Part shown: positions 1-7,653 of the stretch, in pieces
Layout: each line of letters opens with the position of its first letter
Numbering within the stretch: position 1 is the first letter of the stretch
Source: Gryganskiella cystojenkinii
Lineage: Eukaryota > Mortierellomycota > Mortierellomycetes > Mortierellales > Mortierellaceae
Length of the DNA: 25,310 bases
Assembly: GCA_015852425.1 (NCBI GenBank)
Contig: JAAAIG010000548.1
Span: forward strand, 1 to 25,310
Direction of reading: 5' to 3'
The notes under the pieces: model-generated
Databases searched by the model: none
What the model was told of the DNA's origin: nothing
What the model saw: only the letters and a program-made list of their open reading frames with translations
Program-made: the position numbers and the translations under genes

Positions 1-424
1 GCCGCGGTCATGGCCTTGGTCATCGATCCGATTGGCATCAGGGTCTATTGGATCGTCGAAATTTTGAACGCGGTAGTCATGGAGAGCAACGGCGTTAGGA
101 ATCCGAATGTAGGCGTATGATGCGAAGGAAGTCAAAGAGGTCATCAGAGGGGAGGGATGAATACTTTTTCAATCTTACATCAGCAGTGACGGGCTCATTA
201 TTGTCGTTACGCTTCCCGAATCCCTCGGCATAGATGACCTTTCCGCGGTGAAGTACCGCGACGGACAAACCAGGAGTGCCGGTCTGGTTCCTAGCCAATT
301 CAATGGCATCGCTCCAATCCTGATACATGGTCGCGGACGATTGACGGTTATCCAGGGGTAATCCCTCAATGGAAGCCAGAACAGCTCCGAGGAGAAGAAG
401 AGGGGCAGCAGCTACGACCTTCAT
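1..424 (-). CDS. Secreted beta-lactamase-like serine hydrolase, N-terminal part (cut by window edge)
   Basis: Exon 1 is 179-424 and exon 2 is 1-44, continuing beyond the window. The intron 45-178 starts GTAAGA, carries a CTAAC branch-like site and ends in AATAG, and joins the exons in phase 0. Residues 1 to about 21 form a hydrophobic signal peptide (MKVVAAAPLLLLGAVLAS), so the protein is probably secreted. After an LSVAVLHRGKVIYAEGFG stretch typical of the family, exon 2 gives GSMTKAMT, which contains the SxxK catalytic motif (Ser about 89, Lys about 92) of class C beta-lactamase / penicillin-binding-protein-like hydrolases. Fungal members are usually esterases or peptidases of unknown substrate rather than antibiotic-resistance enzymes. 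The later YxN and HxG motifs lie outside the window, so activity cannot be judged. Confidence 0.85.
45..178 (-). other. Intron in the serine hydrolase gene
   Basis: The donor GTAAGA follows an Asp codon, the acceptor is AATAG and the intron is 134 nt. Without this splice the frame meets stops before the SxxK motif. With it the motif follows directly in phase 0. Confidence 0.8.
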
Positions 425-922
425 GGGAGTCTTTTTCTTTTTCTTTCAAGGGGGTGAAGTGTGGGAAAGTAGAGATGGAAGAAATGTTTGTTCGTTGGGG
501 GGGATTGTCTCCTTTTTAACTGGTAACGGTAACAACAGGAGAGATGGTCAAAGTGCCAAGAGTCTTGTGCAACCACGCCAAAGTCCGTATATTTTTTTGA
601 CCGACATTGACACTCAATTGAGCAACCTTTTTTTGAGGCAAACTGTTGCTCTTTACAAAACATCGGGAACGGGCTAAGGAAAATACAGAGGCTCCCCTGT
701 TATTTTCTCCTAAGAATATACGGGGGGTCTTGGCAAACTTATGACAATTACTTCTTCTTTCATTGTACTTGTGTTGTAGGATGCCTTCAGTCCTACTGCT
801 TGATGATGGAAGTTACGCACACGGCAGTCGTGTGCTTCTACATTGGAAGTTGTTGGACATGCAAGAGGGAAGTAGATGAAAAAGTGGAAAATAATCGGAT
901 GGACATGCAAGATTGCAAACAA
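425..922. other. Intergenic: upstream region of the serine hydrolase
   Basis: No convincing coding sequence is seen. The region just upstream of the ATG at 424 is rich in T and C runs on the plus strand (A/G on the gene strand). An AATATACGG stretch near 585-595 could be TATA-like but is weak. Confidence 0.4.
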
Positions 923-1477
923 TCAGATCAACTTTATTTTTTCAGAGGTCTTGCCAGAAGTAGTGCTTCTCAATATACTCCTCAGTTCCTCATAATCATT
1001 ATTGCTGTGGTCAGTCGGGGGAGGGGTAGGAGAGGAGGGGAGAGGAAAGTCAAGCTGATTGTTGTTCTCATCTAGGTTTGGGTCCAAGCATCCTGGGCAC
1101 ATTGGGGGGTCATATCTGAAACCCAAGCAATTGGTTGTCTGGAGGTGACATACAACTTGACGTCTTTGGTAGACAATTCGTGCTGCTTCAGTATATTCGG
1201 GAAGGCCGTCAATGGACCTATGATCTCGATAGACAATGGGGTGGTGACATGGTTCTTGTTTGCCAGGTTCAAGGAAGATGATGAGAGAGGTTCGCGGATG
1301 TTTTTTTTCGAGCTCAATCCAGGGCCTCTCTCAAGGATGACAATAACCTTCATGTAGCGGGAAGTAGTGCCTCTCAAGATATTCCTCACGTTCCTCATAA
1401 TCGTCGTTGCTGTGATCAGTGGGTGTAGGACTTGGAGAAGAGGAGAAAGGAAAATCAAGATGATCGGAATTGGCCAT
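923..1477 (-). pseudogene. Broken small ORF with an internal duplication
   Basis: Reading from an ATG at 1477, the frame opens with MANSDHLDFPFSSSPSPT and runs through a PTDHSNDDYEE stretch, then hits an in-frame TGA near 1335. The same frame reopens beyond it and, around 957-1065, carries a second copy of the opening module (NQLDFPLPSSPTPPPTDHSN) that then drifts out of register and stops near 923. The DNA of the two modules (about 957-1065 and 1362-1468) is roughly 80 percent identical by eye. The simplest reading is a decayed gene with a duplicated 5' module. I do not recognise the family. A spliced gene that removes the stop is possible, but no good donor is seen near it. Confidence 0.4.
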
Positions 1478-1576
1478 GTTAGGTTATGGCTTGTGGTGAA
1501 AAAAAGGCAGGACCAAGGGAGAAAGAGAAGGTTGCAACTCTTCTTTTCATTTTGCTGTCTTTATTTCTGCTACTAG

Positions 1577-2160
1577 TTACCTGTCGCTGTTACCTTTTGT
1601 TTTCTACTTCTGTTTTCAAGAGATAAACAGAGAGGGAGGGGAGAGAGATATATTATACAAAAAAAACAGAGGGTTCCAGCTCAAGAAACCGAGGGCAGGT
1701 CCTGTTGATGTTTTATTCATTTCAAAACGCGATTCCTCGCGAATGCCGATTGCATTCCTCTTGCTTTCTTGTTGTGCTTCTTACCCTTACCTTTTTCTGT
1801 TGTTGTTGTTGTTTTTCTGCTGTTGCTGTGAAAGAAAGATAGGAAGGAAAGAGAGAGACATAGAGAGAGTTAGAGAGAAAAAAAAACCGAGGGCTGGTCC
1901 TGCTGATGCTTCATTTCAAAACGCCAATTCCTCGCGAACGCCGATTACATTCCTCTCGCTTTTTGTTGCTTGTTCTTACCTGTCACTTCTGTTGTTCGTT
2001 TTAAGTTGTCCTTCAGAAGAAAAAGAGGGAGAGAGAGAGAGAGAGGGAAAAAAAATCGAGGTTAGGCGATGCTTCAATTCATTATGCTAATTCCCCTCAC
2101 AATGCGGATTTCATTCCTCTCCCATTTTTTTGCTGATTGTTTTTACCTGTCGCTGCTAAT
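1577..2160. repeat. Diverged tandem repeat, about 170-200 bp period
   Basis: Related units recur. A CCGAGGGCAGGTCCTG-like block lies at 1689, 1887 and, degraded, 2056. It is followed by an AATTCCTCGCGAA(T/C)GCCGATT-like block, then CATTCCTCT, then a TTACCTGTCGCTGTT-like block at 1577, about 1781, 1976 and 2143, then a purine-rich GA tract with an A run. The spacings are about 198 and 169. The units are too diverged to be recent. No terminal repeats or coding capacity were found. Confidence 0.6.
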
Positions 2161-3087
2161 TCTTTCCAGTTTCTCTTGGCAGTGTTTACTGAAGGGGAAG
2201 AGATGGAGAGGTGCAAGTCGAAGTGGCTGTTGAAATGAGCTCTGGAAGAGGCCATGCTTGGTCGGATGAAAAAGAAGAAAGAAGGGAAAAAAGGAAAAAA
2301 AGAAGGTAAGGGAGAGAAATTTCGAGTTGGTGCTAAGCCTCAACACTAATATTTTATTGTATTAGAGACTAGCATATACCCGCGGCTTCGCTCGGGGACA
2401 GCTTCACTACAGATGCCGTAAGAGATTCACTGGACAGCTAACTGTAAGCTTGAGGTTGTGGTTGTGGGGAGGGGGGAAGGATGAAGGTATCAGGCTATGA
2501 AGGAATTCAAGTGCGATCATGTCTTTCATATGCCATCACCATAGCTTGCTATTGTATCCACTACGTGCAGATCCTATGCCTCACCAGGCACGAAGACTAC
2601 ATTGACTTCTTCAACCCCTTAGGTCATGGAACATAAAAATGACGCTGTCTCCGAGGTATTTGGCAAAGTCACTTTCACCAACCTACATCAAGATCTGGAT
2701 AAATTTTGTCAATGAAATCATCGACAGAGGCGTCAGAGGGTATCATTCACCTGAGGAGGCTACTTTGTAGTGGTATGGGCACTGTGATTGGAGTACTCAA
2801 TAGCATCATCACCAAGAGAGAGAAGCCACGCTGCAGATACCCTCTGGTCCTCAATGTCTGGTGTTGTGAGTTGCAAAGGAGTCTGATGTCAACTGTGAGC
2901 TGGATGATTGCACCACCGCAAACCATAAAAGGTAGCCCTCGAGACGTCCACCGATATTATTCATGCCATCCCCTCTACTTTCAAATCAGGAGAGATCTGT
3001 CTTGAAAAAAAATAAAACGCTTTTTTATCCTATGCGGGTCTTCTATTTTACTATAACAACGTGTGCTTTTACCAACAACAAAAACAT
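2161..3087. other. Gene-poor interval between the repeat array and the first F-box-like gene
   Basis: Only short frames broken by stops are present. A stretch around 2630-2780 on the plus strand reads coding-like for about 40 codons (from an ATG near 2640) before a stop and may be a relic, but I recognise no family. The notable element is the GC-rich motif at 2368-2399, listed separately. Confidence 0.4.
2368..2399. repeat. GC-rich motif resembling the border of a dispersed repeat
   Basis: ACTAGCATATACCCGCGGCT followed by TCGCTCGGGGA stands out in AT- and purine-rich surroundings. It can fold into a small imperfect CCCG/CGGG hairpin around CTTC. Very similar 'ACTAG...CCCGCGGCTTCGC' strings are common at the ends of dispersed repeats in many eukaryotic genomes. 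Assigning it to a given element class is not possible from this window. Confidence 0.4.
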
Positions 3088-5001
3088 TCAGCTGTCATCT
3101 TCTTCATCTTCCTCGATCTCGTCCTCTTCGTACCGATCACAGTACCAAGGACTGTCCCATAACCACCGTGAAAACTCTCTCTTGTTCAAACGCATCCACC
3201 TCAAGTTCGGGCATTGGCCTTGAACGAATTGAAACAATCTCCCAGGGTCATTCTCTGTCGGACCTTGGACAACCCAAGGCTGGATCGTTGTTTGAAGGAT
3301 CTTCCATCGGGCGAGGGATTCTTTGTCTTGATTGTTCTCTGTAGTCAAGCGACGACCTTCAAGAGAAAGGAATCTGAGACCCCTGCAGACCCAGTCGGCG
3401 GTTGAAGAATGTCCCCCCAGACAGTCACTGAATGGGTCCGACGACGATAACGTTGGCGATGAAGGCTTTGGTAACAGTGGCGGTAGGAGAAGTATATCCA
3501 GGTCTTCAAACACACAATGCACTTCATCAAATTGAGCACTCTTAAGACTTGGACAAGTCTGTAGGATCCTCTGAATCCACCGCATAGACTCTGGCCCGTC
3601 GCCTCGATCGCGGAATCGTAACTGAATGGTCTCCAAAGTCGCGGCATTGACGAGAATACTCGTTGTTATGGCCTCGGTCAGACCGTCTTGCAAGCCGATG
3701 CAAAGACCTGAGAGAGTCGTCCTCGCTTCTGACGTTGGCGGTCGTCTCGAGCTCTCGATCGTTGCGGAAGAGTTTGATCTCGTGCTCTTGTCCATGTCTG
3801 TTGCACCTGAGGTTATCGTGGTTGTTGCCATGGCCTGGGCGAGGTCTTTTCTTCCTCTAGAATCCTTCTCCCGGAAAGAAGACAACGGCCGAGTACAATC
3901 TTCTATGAGGGACTTGTAGATCTCCAAAGGTGGAAAGTATCCGTATTCATGCGCCATGGAATACCCCTCGCGGTAATTGACCGCCTTCAGTCGCGGACAG
4001 AACGCTCTCACTGTCTTGATCATGCCCCGAAAATCTTTGTACCTATCGACCACCAATTTGATGGTTTCCAGTCCTGGGCAGAACTGAGGCAAGTACACGG
4101 ATGAGTCGCTTTGGGTCCAATCGAGATGCAGCTCCAACTCTGTAAGTCGATGTAGCACAAATATGGGCGAGGATTCGGCTTCAAGTTCAGGATCAGAGTC
4201 GAGACTAGAATCGGAATCAGAGTCTGTCATCGAAGAGGATGCGCCAGAAGAGTGACTGTGGTCTTGGTCTTCCGAGAGATATAGGACATCAGGTCGTTTG
4301 AATTTGAACCCCGAGACGGACTGTATCGTTAAATACTGCAGGGTCTCCTGGCACGATGCCAAGATCTCCGACATGTCCTTGGTTGAGATGTCCCAGTTGC
4401 ACAACCAAAGGACTTGAAGGGAACGCATCTGCTTCATGGATAAGAGGACTTCATCCGGAAGGGACGCCATCTTAACACGAACTTCACCCTTCCAATGCAA
4501 CTCTCGCAAATTAACTGCGTTCACGACCAAGAGTCGCTCCATAGTCACAGTCGGTCGAGACTCGATCGAGAGTCCTAAAAGGTTGGTTGGCATAGGGAGT
4601 CGTAGTTGATGTTGTCGCTCCGGCTCTTGCTGTCCTCCATCCAGACGATCCTCGATGTCCTCGTAAAGAGAGAACGGCAACATCTCATCCCGGCGGTAGC
4701 TGGTGTACCAGTGACGTCTAATCAACGGAAAATGCTTTTCAAACACGGCTGGATCCATCTTATTGGACCGGTGCGGCGACATGCTGTATTCATAATGAAA
4801 ATGCCATAGATGCGGTAAAAAACACCGGTACCAGAGTTTGGAGACACGCAGACAGCTGAGAAAGACCTTGGGCTGGAACTCTAGGTAGTCTTCGACGTCG
4901 TTGTAATAGGGTTTGTTGTTTCTCCAGACGGGGAGCCATTTTGCGACCAGATCCAGGATCTCGGGTTGGTTCAATGGGTCGATGACGATTGCCGTGGTCA
5001 T
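3088..5001 (-). CDS. Degenerate F-box / leucine-rich-repeat-like protein, copy A
   Basis: A single exon encodes 637 residues. I chose the ATG at 5001 (MTTAIVIDPLNQPEIL). The frame stays open upstream to 5229, but that extension is untypical and is not shared with the downstream paralogue. Residues 9-24 (PLNQPEILDLVAKWLP) and about 50-66 (CLRVSKLWYRCFLPHLW) look like the two halves of an F-box-like helix bundle separated by an insertion. The middle carries scattered leucine-rich segments (LRELHWKGEV, LTELELHLDW, CPGLETIKLV), an Asp/Ser-rich acidic stretch (nt about 4185-4255) and an acidic C-terminus. If it is a true F-box protein it would be a substrate adaptor for SCF ubiquitin ligases; this is inferred only. 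It lies 327 bp beyond the stop of paralogue B on the same strand and shares a 420-bp near-identical block with it. Confidence 0.85.
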   Translation of the reverse strand: MTTAIVIDPLNQPEILDLVAKWLPVWRNNKPYYNDVEDYLEFQPKVFLSCLRVSKLWYRCFLPHLWHFHYEYSMSPHRSNKMDPAVFEKHFPLIRRHWYTSYRRDEMLPFSLYEDIEDRLDGGQQEPERQHQLRLPMPTNLLGLSIESRPTVTMERLLVVNAVNLRELHWKGEVRVKMASLPDEVLLSMKQMRSLQVLWLCNWDISTKDMSEILASCQETLQYLTIQSVSGFKFKRPDVLYLSEDQDHSHSSGASSSMTDSDSDSSLDSDPELEAESSPIFVLHRLTELELHLDWTQSDSSVYLPQFCPGLETIKLVVDRYKDFRGMIKTVRAFCPRLKAVNYREGYSMAHEYGYFPPLEIYKSLIEDCTRPLSSFREKDSRGRKDLAQAMATTTITSGATDMDKSTRSNSSATIESSRRPPTSEARTTLSGLCIGLQDGLTEAITTSILVNAATLETIQLRFRDRGDGPESMRWIQRILQTCPSLKSAQFDEVHCVFEDLDILLLPPLLPKPSSPTLSSSDPFSDCLGGHSSTADWVCRGLRFLSLEGRRLTTENNQDKESLARWKILQTTIQPWVVQGPTENDPGRLFQFVQGQCPNLRWMRLNKREFSRWLWDSPWYCDRYEEDEIEEDEEDDS

Positions 5002-5328
5002 GGTTGCACCGATCTGTTTTTTTTTTCTTGTCGGATGCTGTTGATTCCTGACAGGGTTCAATCTTTTTTTAATACAGGATGAGGGAAGAATGTGGAAAAG
5101 AGAAGTGAAGAGAGACAAAAGTGCAACTATGGAGAAAAAAAATTGTTCCTTTATCTTCACTCCTTGCCGCAGCCATTCTACTGCGACACGGATCGAGAAC
5201 GCTCTTTCGTGAGAGCCCGAGTCCATCAATGTCGTTTGTGAGCTGTTGCCTGTGTTTTGTGTATTGTGGTTTCTTAGTTTTTTTTCCCTTGGTCTACTGC
5301 TCTCACTTTTTTTGCGTAAAATGGAAGT
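5002..5328. other. Intergenic region between the two F-box-like paralogues (promoter of copy A)
   Basis: No gene is seen. It has A/T runs next to the ATG and a conserved CTCCTTGCCGCAGC block ending at 5173 that is also present upstream of copy B. Confidence 0.5.
5160..5173. promoter_or_regulatory. Shared upstream block of the F-box-like paralogues (copy A)
   Basis: ACTCCTTGCCGCAGC ends at 5173, about 166 bp upstream of the copy A ATG, and matches TCTCCTGCCGCAGC ending at 7550 upstream of copy B. Both follow an A-rich tract. It may be a retained promoter element from the duplication; function unknown. Confidence 0.35.
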
Positions 5329-7410
5329 TCAGTCATTTTCTACTTCGTCTTCTTCATCTTGGTCATCATCCTCCAAAACCTTGTCTTCGAATTCACTCCT
5401 GTGAAACGGTCTCATTGAAAACTGTGTTCGGTTCAAACGCATCCATCGTAGGTTTGGGCATTGAGAGAGAACGAAACAAAACACTTTGCCGCAATCGTAC
5501 TTTGTTTGACCTCCAACGAACCAGGGTTGGATCATACTTTGAAGGATCTTCCAGCGTTTGAGCGATTCCCGGTCCCGACCGCTTTGCCAATTCCGGTCCG
5601 TACCCTGGAGTGAAAAGCTCTCAAGTCCCTTACAGACCCAGTCTGGGCGAACCCCAGACGAATCTGGCAAGGACAGTGCCGGTGGACGGAAAAGAATGTC
5701 CAGATCTTCAAGCACATAGTATACATCATCAAATTGGACATTCTTAAGACTTGGACAGGACTGAAGGATCCTCTGAATCCACCGCATGGACTCTGGCCCG
5801 TCACCTCGATCGCGGAATCGTAATTGAATGGTCTCCAAAGTCGCGGCATTGACGAGAATACTCGTTGTTATAGCCTCGGTCAGACCATCCTCCAAGCCGA
5901 TGTGAAGACCAGAGAGAGTCGTCCTCGCTTCTAAGGTTGGCGGTTGTCTCGAGCTCTCAATCAGCGCGGAGGAGTTTGATATCGTGCTCTTGTCCATGTC
6001 TGTTGCACCTGAGGTTATCGTGGTTGTTGCCATAGCCTGGACGAGGTCTTTTCTTCCTCTGGAGTCCTTCTCCCGGAAAGAAGACAATGGACGAGTACAA
6101 TCTTCTATCAGGGAGTTGTAGATCTCCGAAGGTGGAAAGTATCCGTATTCATGCGCCATAGAACACCCTTCCTTGTAATGGACCTGTTTCAGTCCTGGAC
6201 AGGACAATCTCAGGGTGTCAATCATCCCCAGAAGATCCTTTTGGTCGGTATTGACATTCACTTTGATCGATTCAAGTCCTGGACAGAATTGAGGCAAATA
6301 CACGGACGAGTCGCTTTGAGTCCAATCCAGACACAACTCTAGCTCTTTGAGTCGATGCAACCGAAACCTGGGCGACGACTCAATCTCGGATTCAGAGTCG
6401 GATTCAGAGTCGGACTCGGCAAACAGGTCAGAGAAAGCAAACTCATTCCAGTTCGAATCGAGACCAGCGTCTGGCTCTTCTTCTGTCGCCGCGGAGGGAG
6501 GTGATGTGACAGGGTCGTGGTGAAGAGATTGATGATACTGGGCCACTTGATTGTCCGAGAGAGGTAGAGAACCAGGTCGTTTGACTTTGAACCCCGAAAT
6601 GGACTTTAACGTCAAATAATGTAGCGTCTCTTGACACGAAGCCAAGATCTCATAAAAGTCCCTGGTCGGAATGTGCCAGTTGCAAAGCGAGAGGACCTGC
6701 AGGGATCGCAACTGTTTCATGGCCAAGACAACCTCTTCAGGCAGGGTGCTCATGCGCTTTCGATCCTGGTCCCACCATTTCCGAACCTGGCCTTTCCAAT
6801 GGAGCTCTCGCAAGTTGACCGCGTTAATGGTCAAGAGTCGTGCCATCGTCATGGTCGGTGCCGCTTCGACCAATAATCCTAAAAGGTTGGTCGGCATCGG
6901 AGGTCGTGGTAAAAGTTGTCGTGGCGGTAGGGAGGGTAGTAGATGCGATGCACTATAAGATGGTTCTTGCCGGACGACGTGATCGCCTTGTATGACCTCG
7001 AGTGGCGAAAACGGCAAGACGCTATCCAAGCAACTGTAGTACCAATGTCGCCTCATTAATGGCAGATGCCTTTGAAACACTTCTGGGTCCAGCGATGGGC
7101 ACTGATCAGGGCACATGTGGTAGTCGAAATAAAAATGCCAGAAATGAGGCAGAAAACACTGGTACCAGAGCTTGGAGACTCGGAGACAGTTGACAAATAG
7201 ACCGGGTCCGAAATCGTAAAAAGTATACAGGTCTAAGAAACTGGGTATGGGTTGTTTCCAGGTGGGGAGCCATCGTGCAATCAGGTCCAGGATCTCGGGT
7301 TGGTTCATTGGGTTCATGATAGTGACGGTGGTGGTAGTAGTGGTTGCTGCGGTTGACATGGCTGCGGTCGTCTTGATGGTAGAGGTTTGTAGGATAGAAT
7401 CAAGGGTCAT
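5329..7410 (-). CDS. Degenerate F-box / leucine-rich-repeat-like protein, copy B
   Basis: A single exon encodes 693 residues from the ATG at 7410. An ATG at 7359 (MSTAATTTTTTVTIMNPMNQ) is an equally plausible start and places the protein beginning closer to that of copy A. It has the same architecture as copy A: PMNQPEILDLIARWLP, then CLRVSKLWYQCFLPHFW, leucine-rich segments, a Ser/Asp/Glu-rich acidic stretch (nt about 6370-6420) and an acidic tail. Outside the shared block the two proteins are only moderately similar (about half the residues in the N-terminal 90). Within nt 5743-6162 they are 92 percent identical in DNA. Probable role as SCF-type adaptor, inferred. The pair is a tandem duplication. 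Confidence 0.85.
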   Translation of the reverse strand: MTLDSILQTSTIKTTAAMSTAATTTTTTVTIMNPMNQPEILDLIARWLPTWKQPIPSFLDLYTFYDFGPGLFVNCLRVSKLWYQCFLPHFWHFYFDYHMCPDQCPSLDPEVFQRHLPLMRRHWYYSCLDSVLPFSPLEVIQGDHVVRQEPSYSASHLLPSLPPRQLLPRPPMPTNLLGLLVEAAPTMTMARLLTINAVNLRELHWKGQVRKWWDQDRKRMSTLPEEVVLAMKQLRSLQVLSLCNWHIPTRDFYEILASCQETLHYLTLKSISGFKVKRPGSLPLSDNQVAQYHQSLHHDPVTSPPSAATEEEPDAGLDSNWNEFAFSDLFAESDSESDSESEIESSPRFRLHRLKELELCLDWTQSDSSVYLPQFCPGLESIKVNVNTDQKDLLGMIDTLRLSCPGLKQVHYKEGCSMAHEYGYFPPSEIYNSLIEDCTRPLSSFREKDSRGRKDLVQAMATTTITSGATDMDKSTISNSSALIESSRQPPTLEARTTLSGLHIGLEDGLTEAITTSILVNAATLETIQLRFRDRGDGPESMRWIQRILQSCPSLKNVQFDDVYYVLEDLDILFRPPALSLPDSSGVRPDWVCKGLESFSLQGTDRNWQSGRDRESLKRWKILQSMIQPWFVGGQTKYDCGKVFCFVLSQCPNLRWMRLNRTQFSMRPFHRSEFEDKVLEDDDQDEEDEVEND

Positions 7411-7543
7411 TGGTCCTCTAAGCCTTTTTTGAGAGTCAAGGGATAAGCAAAGGGATGAGAAATTGTTGCTCGAGAAGAAGATAAAATGACAGAGAGAAAG
7501 TGAAAAAGAACGAAAAACAAAATTTGTGAGCTTTCATCTCCTG

Positions 7544-7550
7544 CCGCAGC
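7544..7550. promoter_or_regulatory. Shared upstream block of the F-box-like paralogues (copy B)
   Basis: This is the CCGCAGC core of TCTCCTGCCGCAGC, matching the block upstream of copy A (CCGCAGC at 5167-5173). It lies about 138-190 bp upstream of the candidate starts of copy B. Confidence 0.35.
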
Positions 7551-7615
7551 GGTGACTGATCACAAAAAAAAAAAAGTTTCTGAGCCCAGGAACAAGCAAA
7601 TGTCAAGACTTTTTG

Positions 7616-7621
7616 TTTAAT
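7616..7621 (-). terminator. Candidate poly(A) signal of the RECQL4-type gene
   Basis: ATTAAA on the minus strand, about 33 nt past the stop codon at 7654. It is a common variant of AATAAA. Confidence 0.35.
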
Positions 7622-7653
7622 GAGAACTTCTACAAAAAGGGAGGGTTATATTT

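Noticed and set aside
2706..3344. Short plus-strand frames near the 3' end of F-box-like copy A
   Set aside because: They are either antisense to the gene or low-complexity translations without start context or similarity.
5002..5229. N-terminal extension of F-box-like copy A to the ATG at 5229
   Set aside because: The extension has no similarity to copy B and reads like 5' UTR. The ATG at 5001 starts just before the conserved PLNQPEIL.
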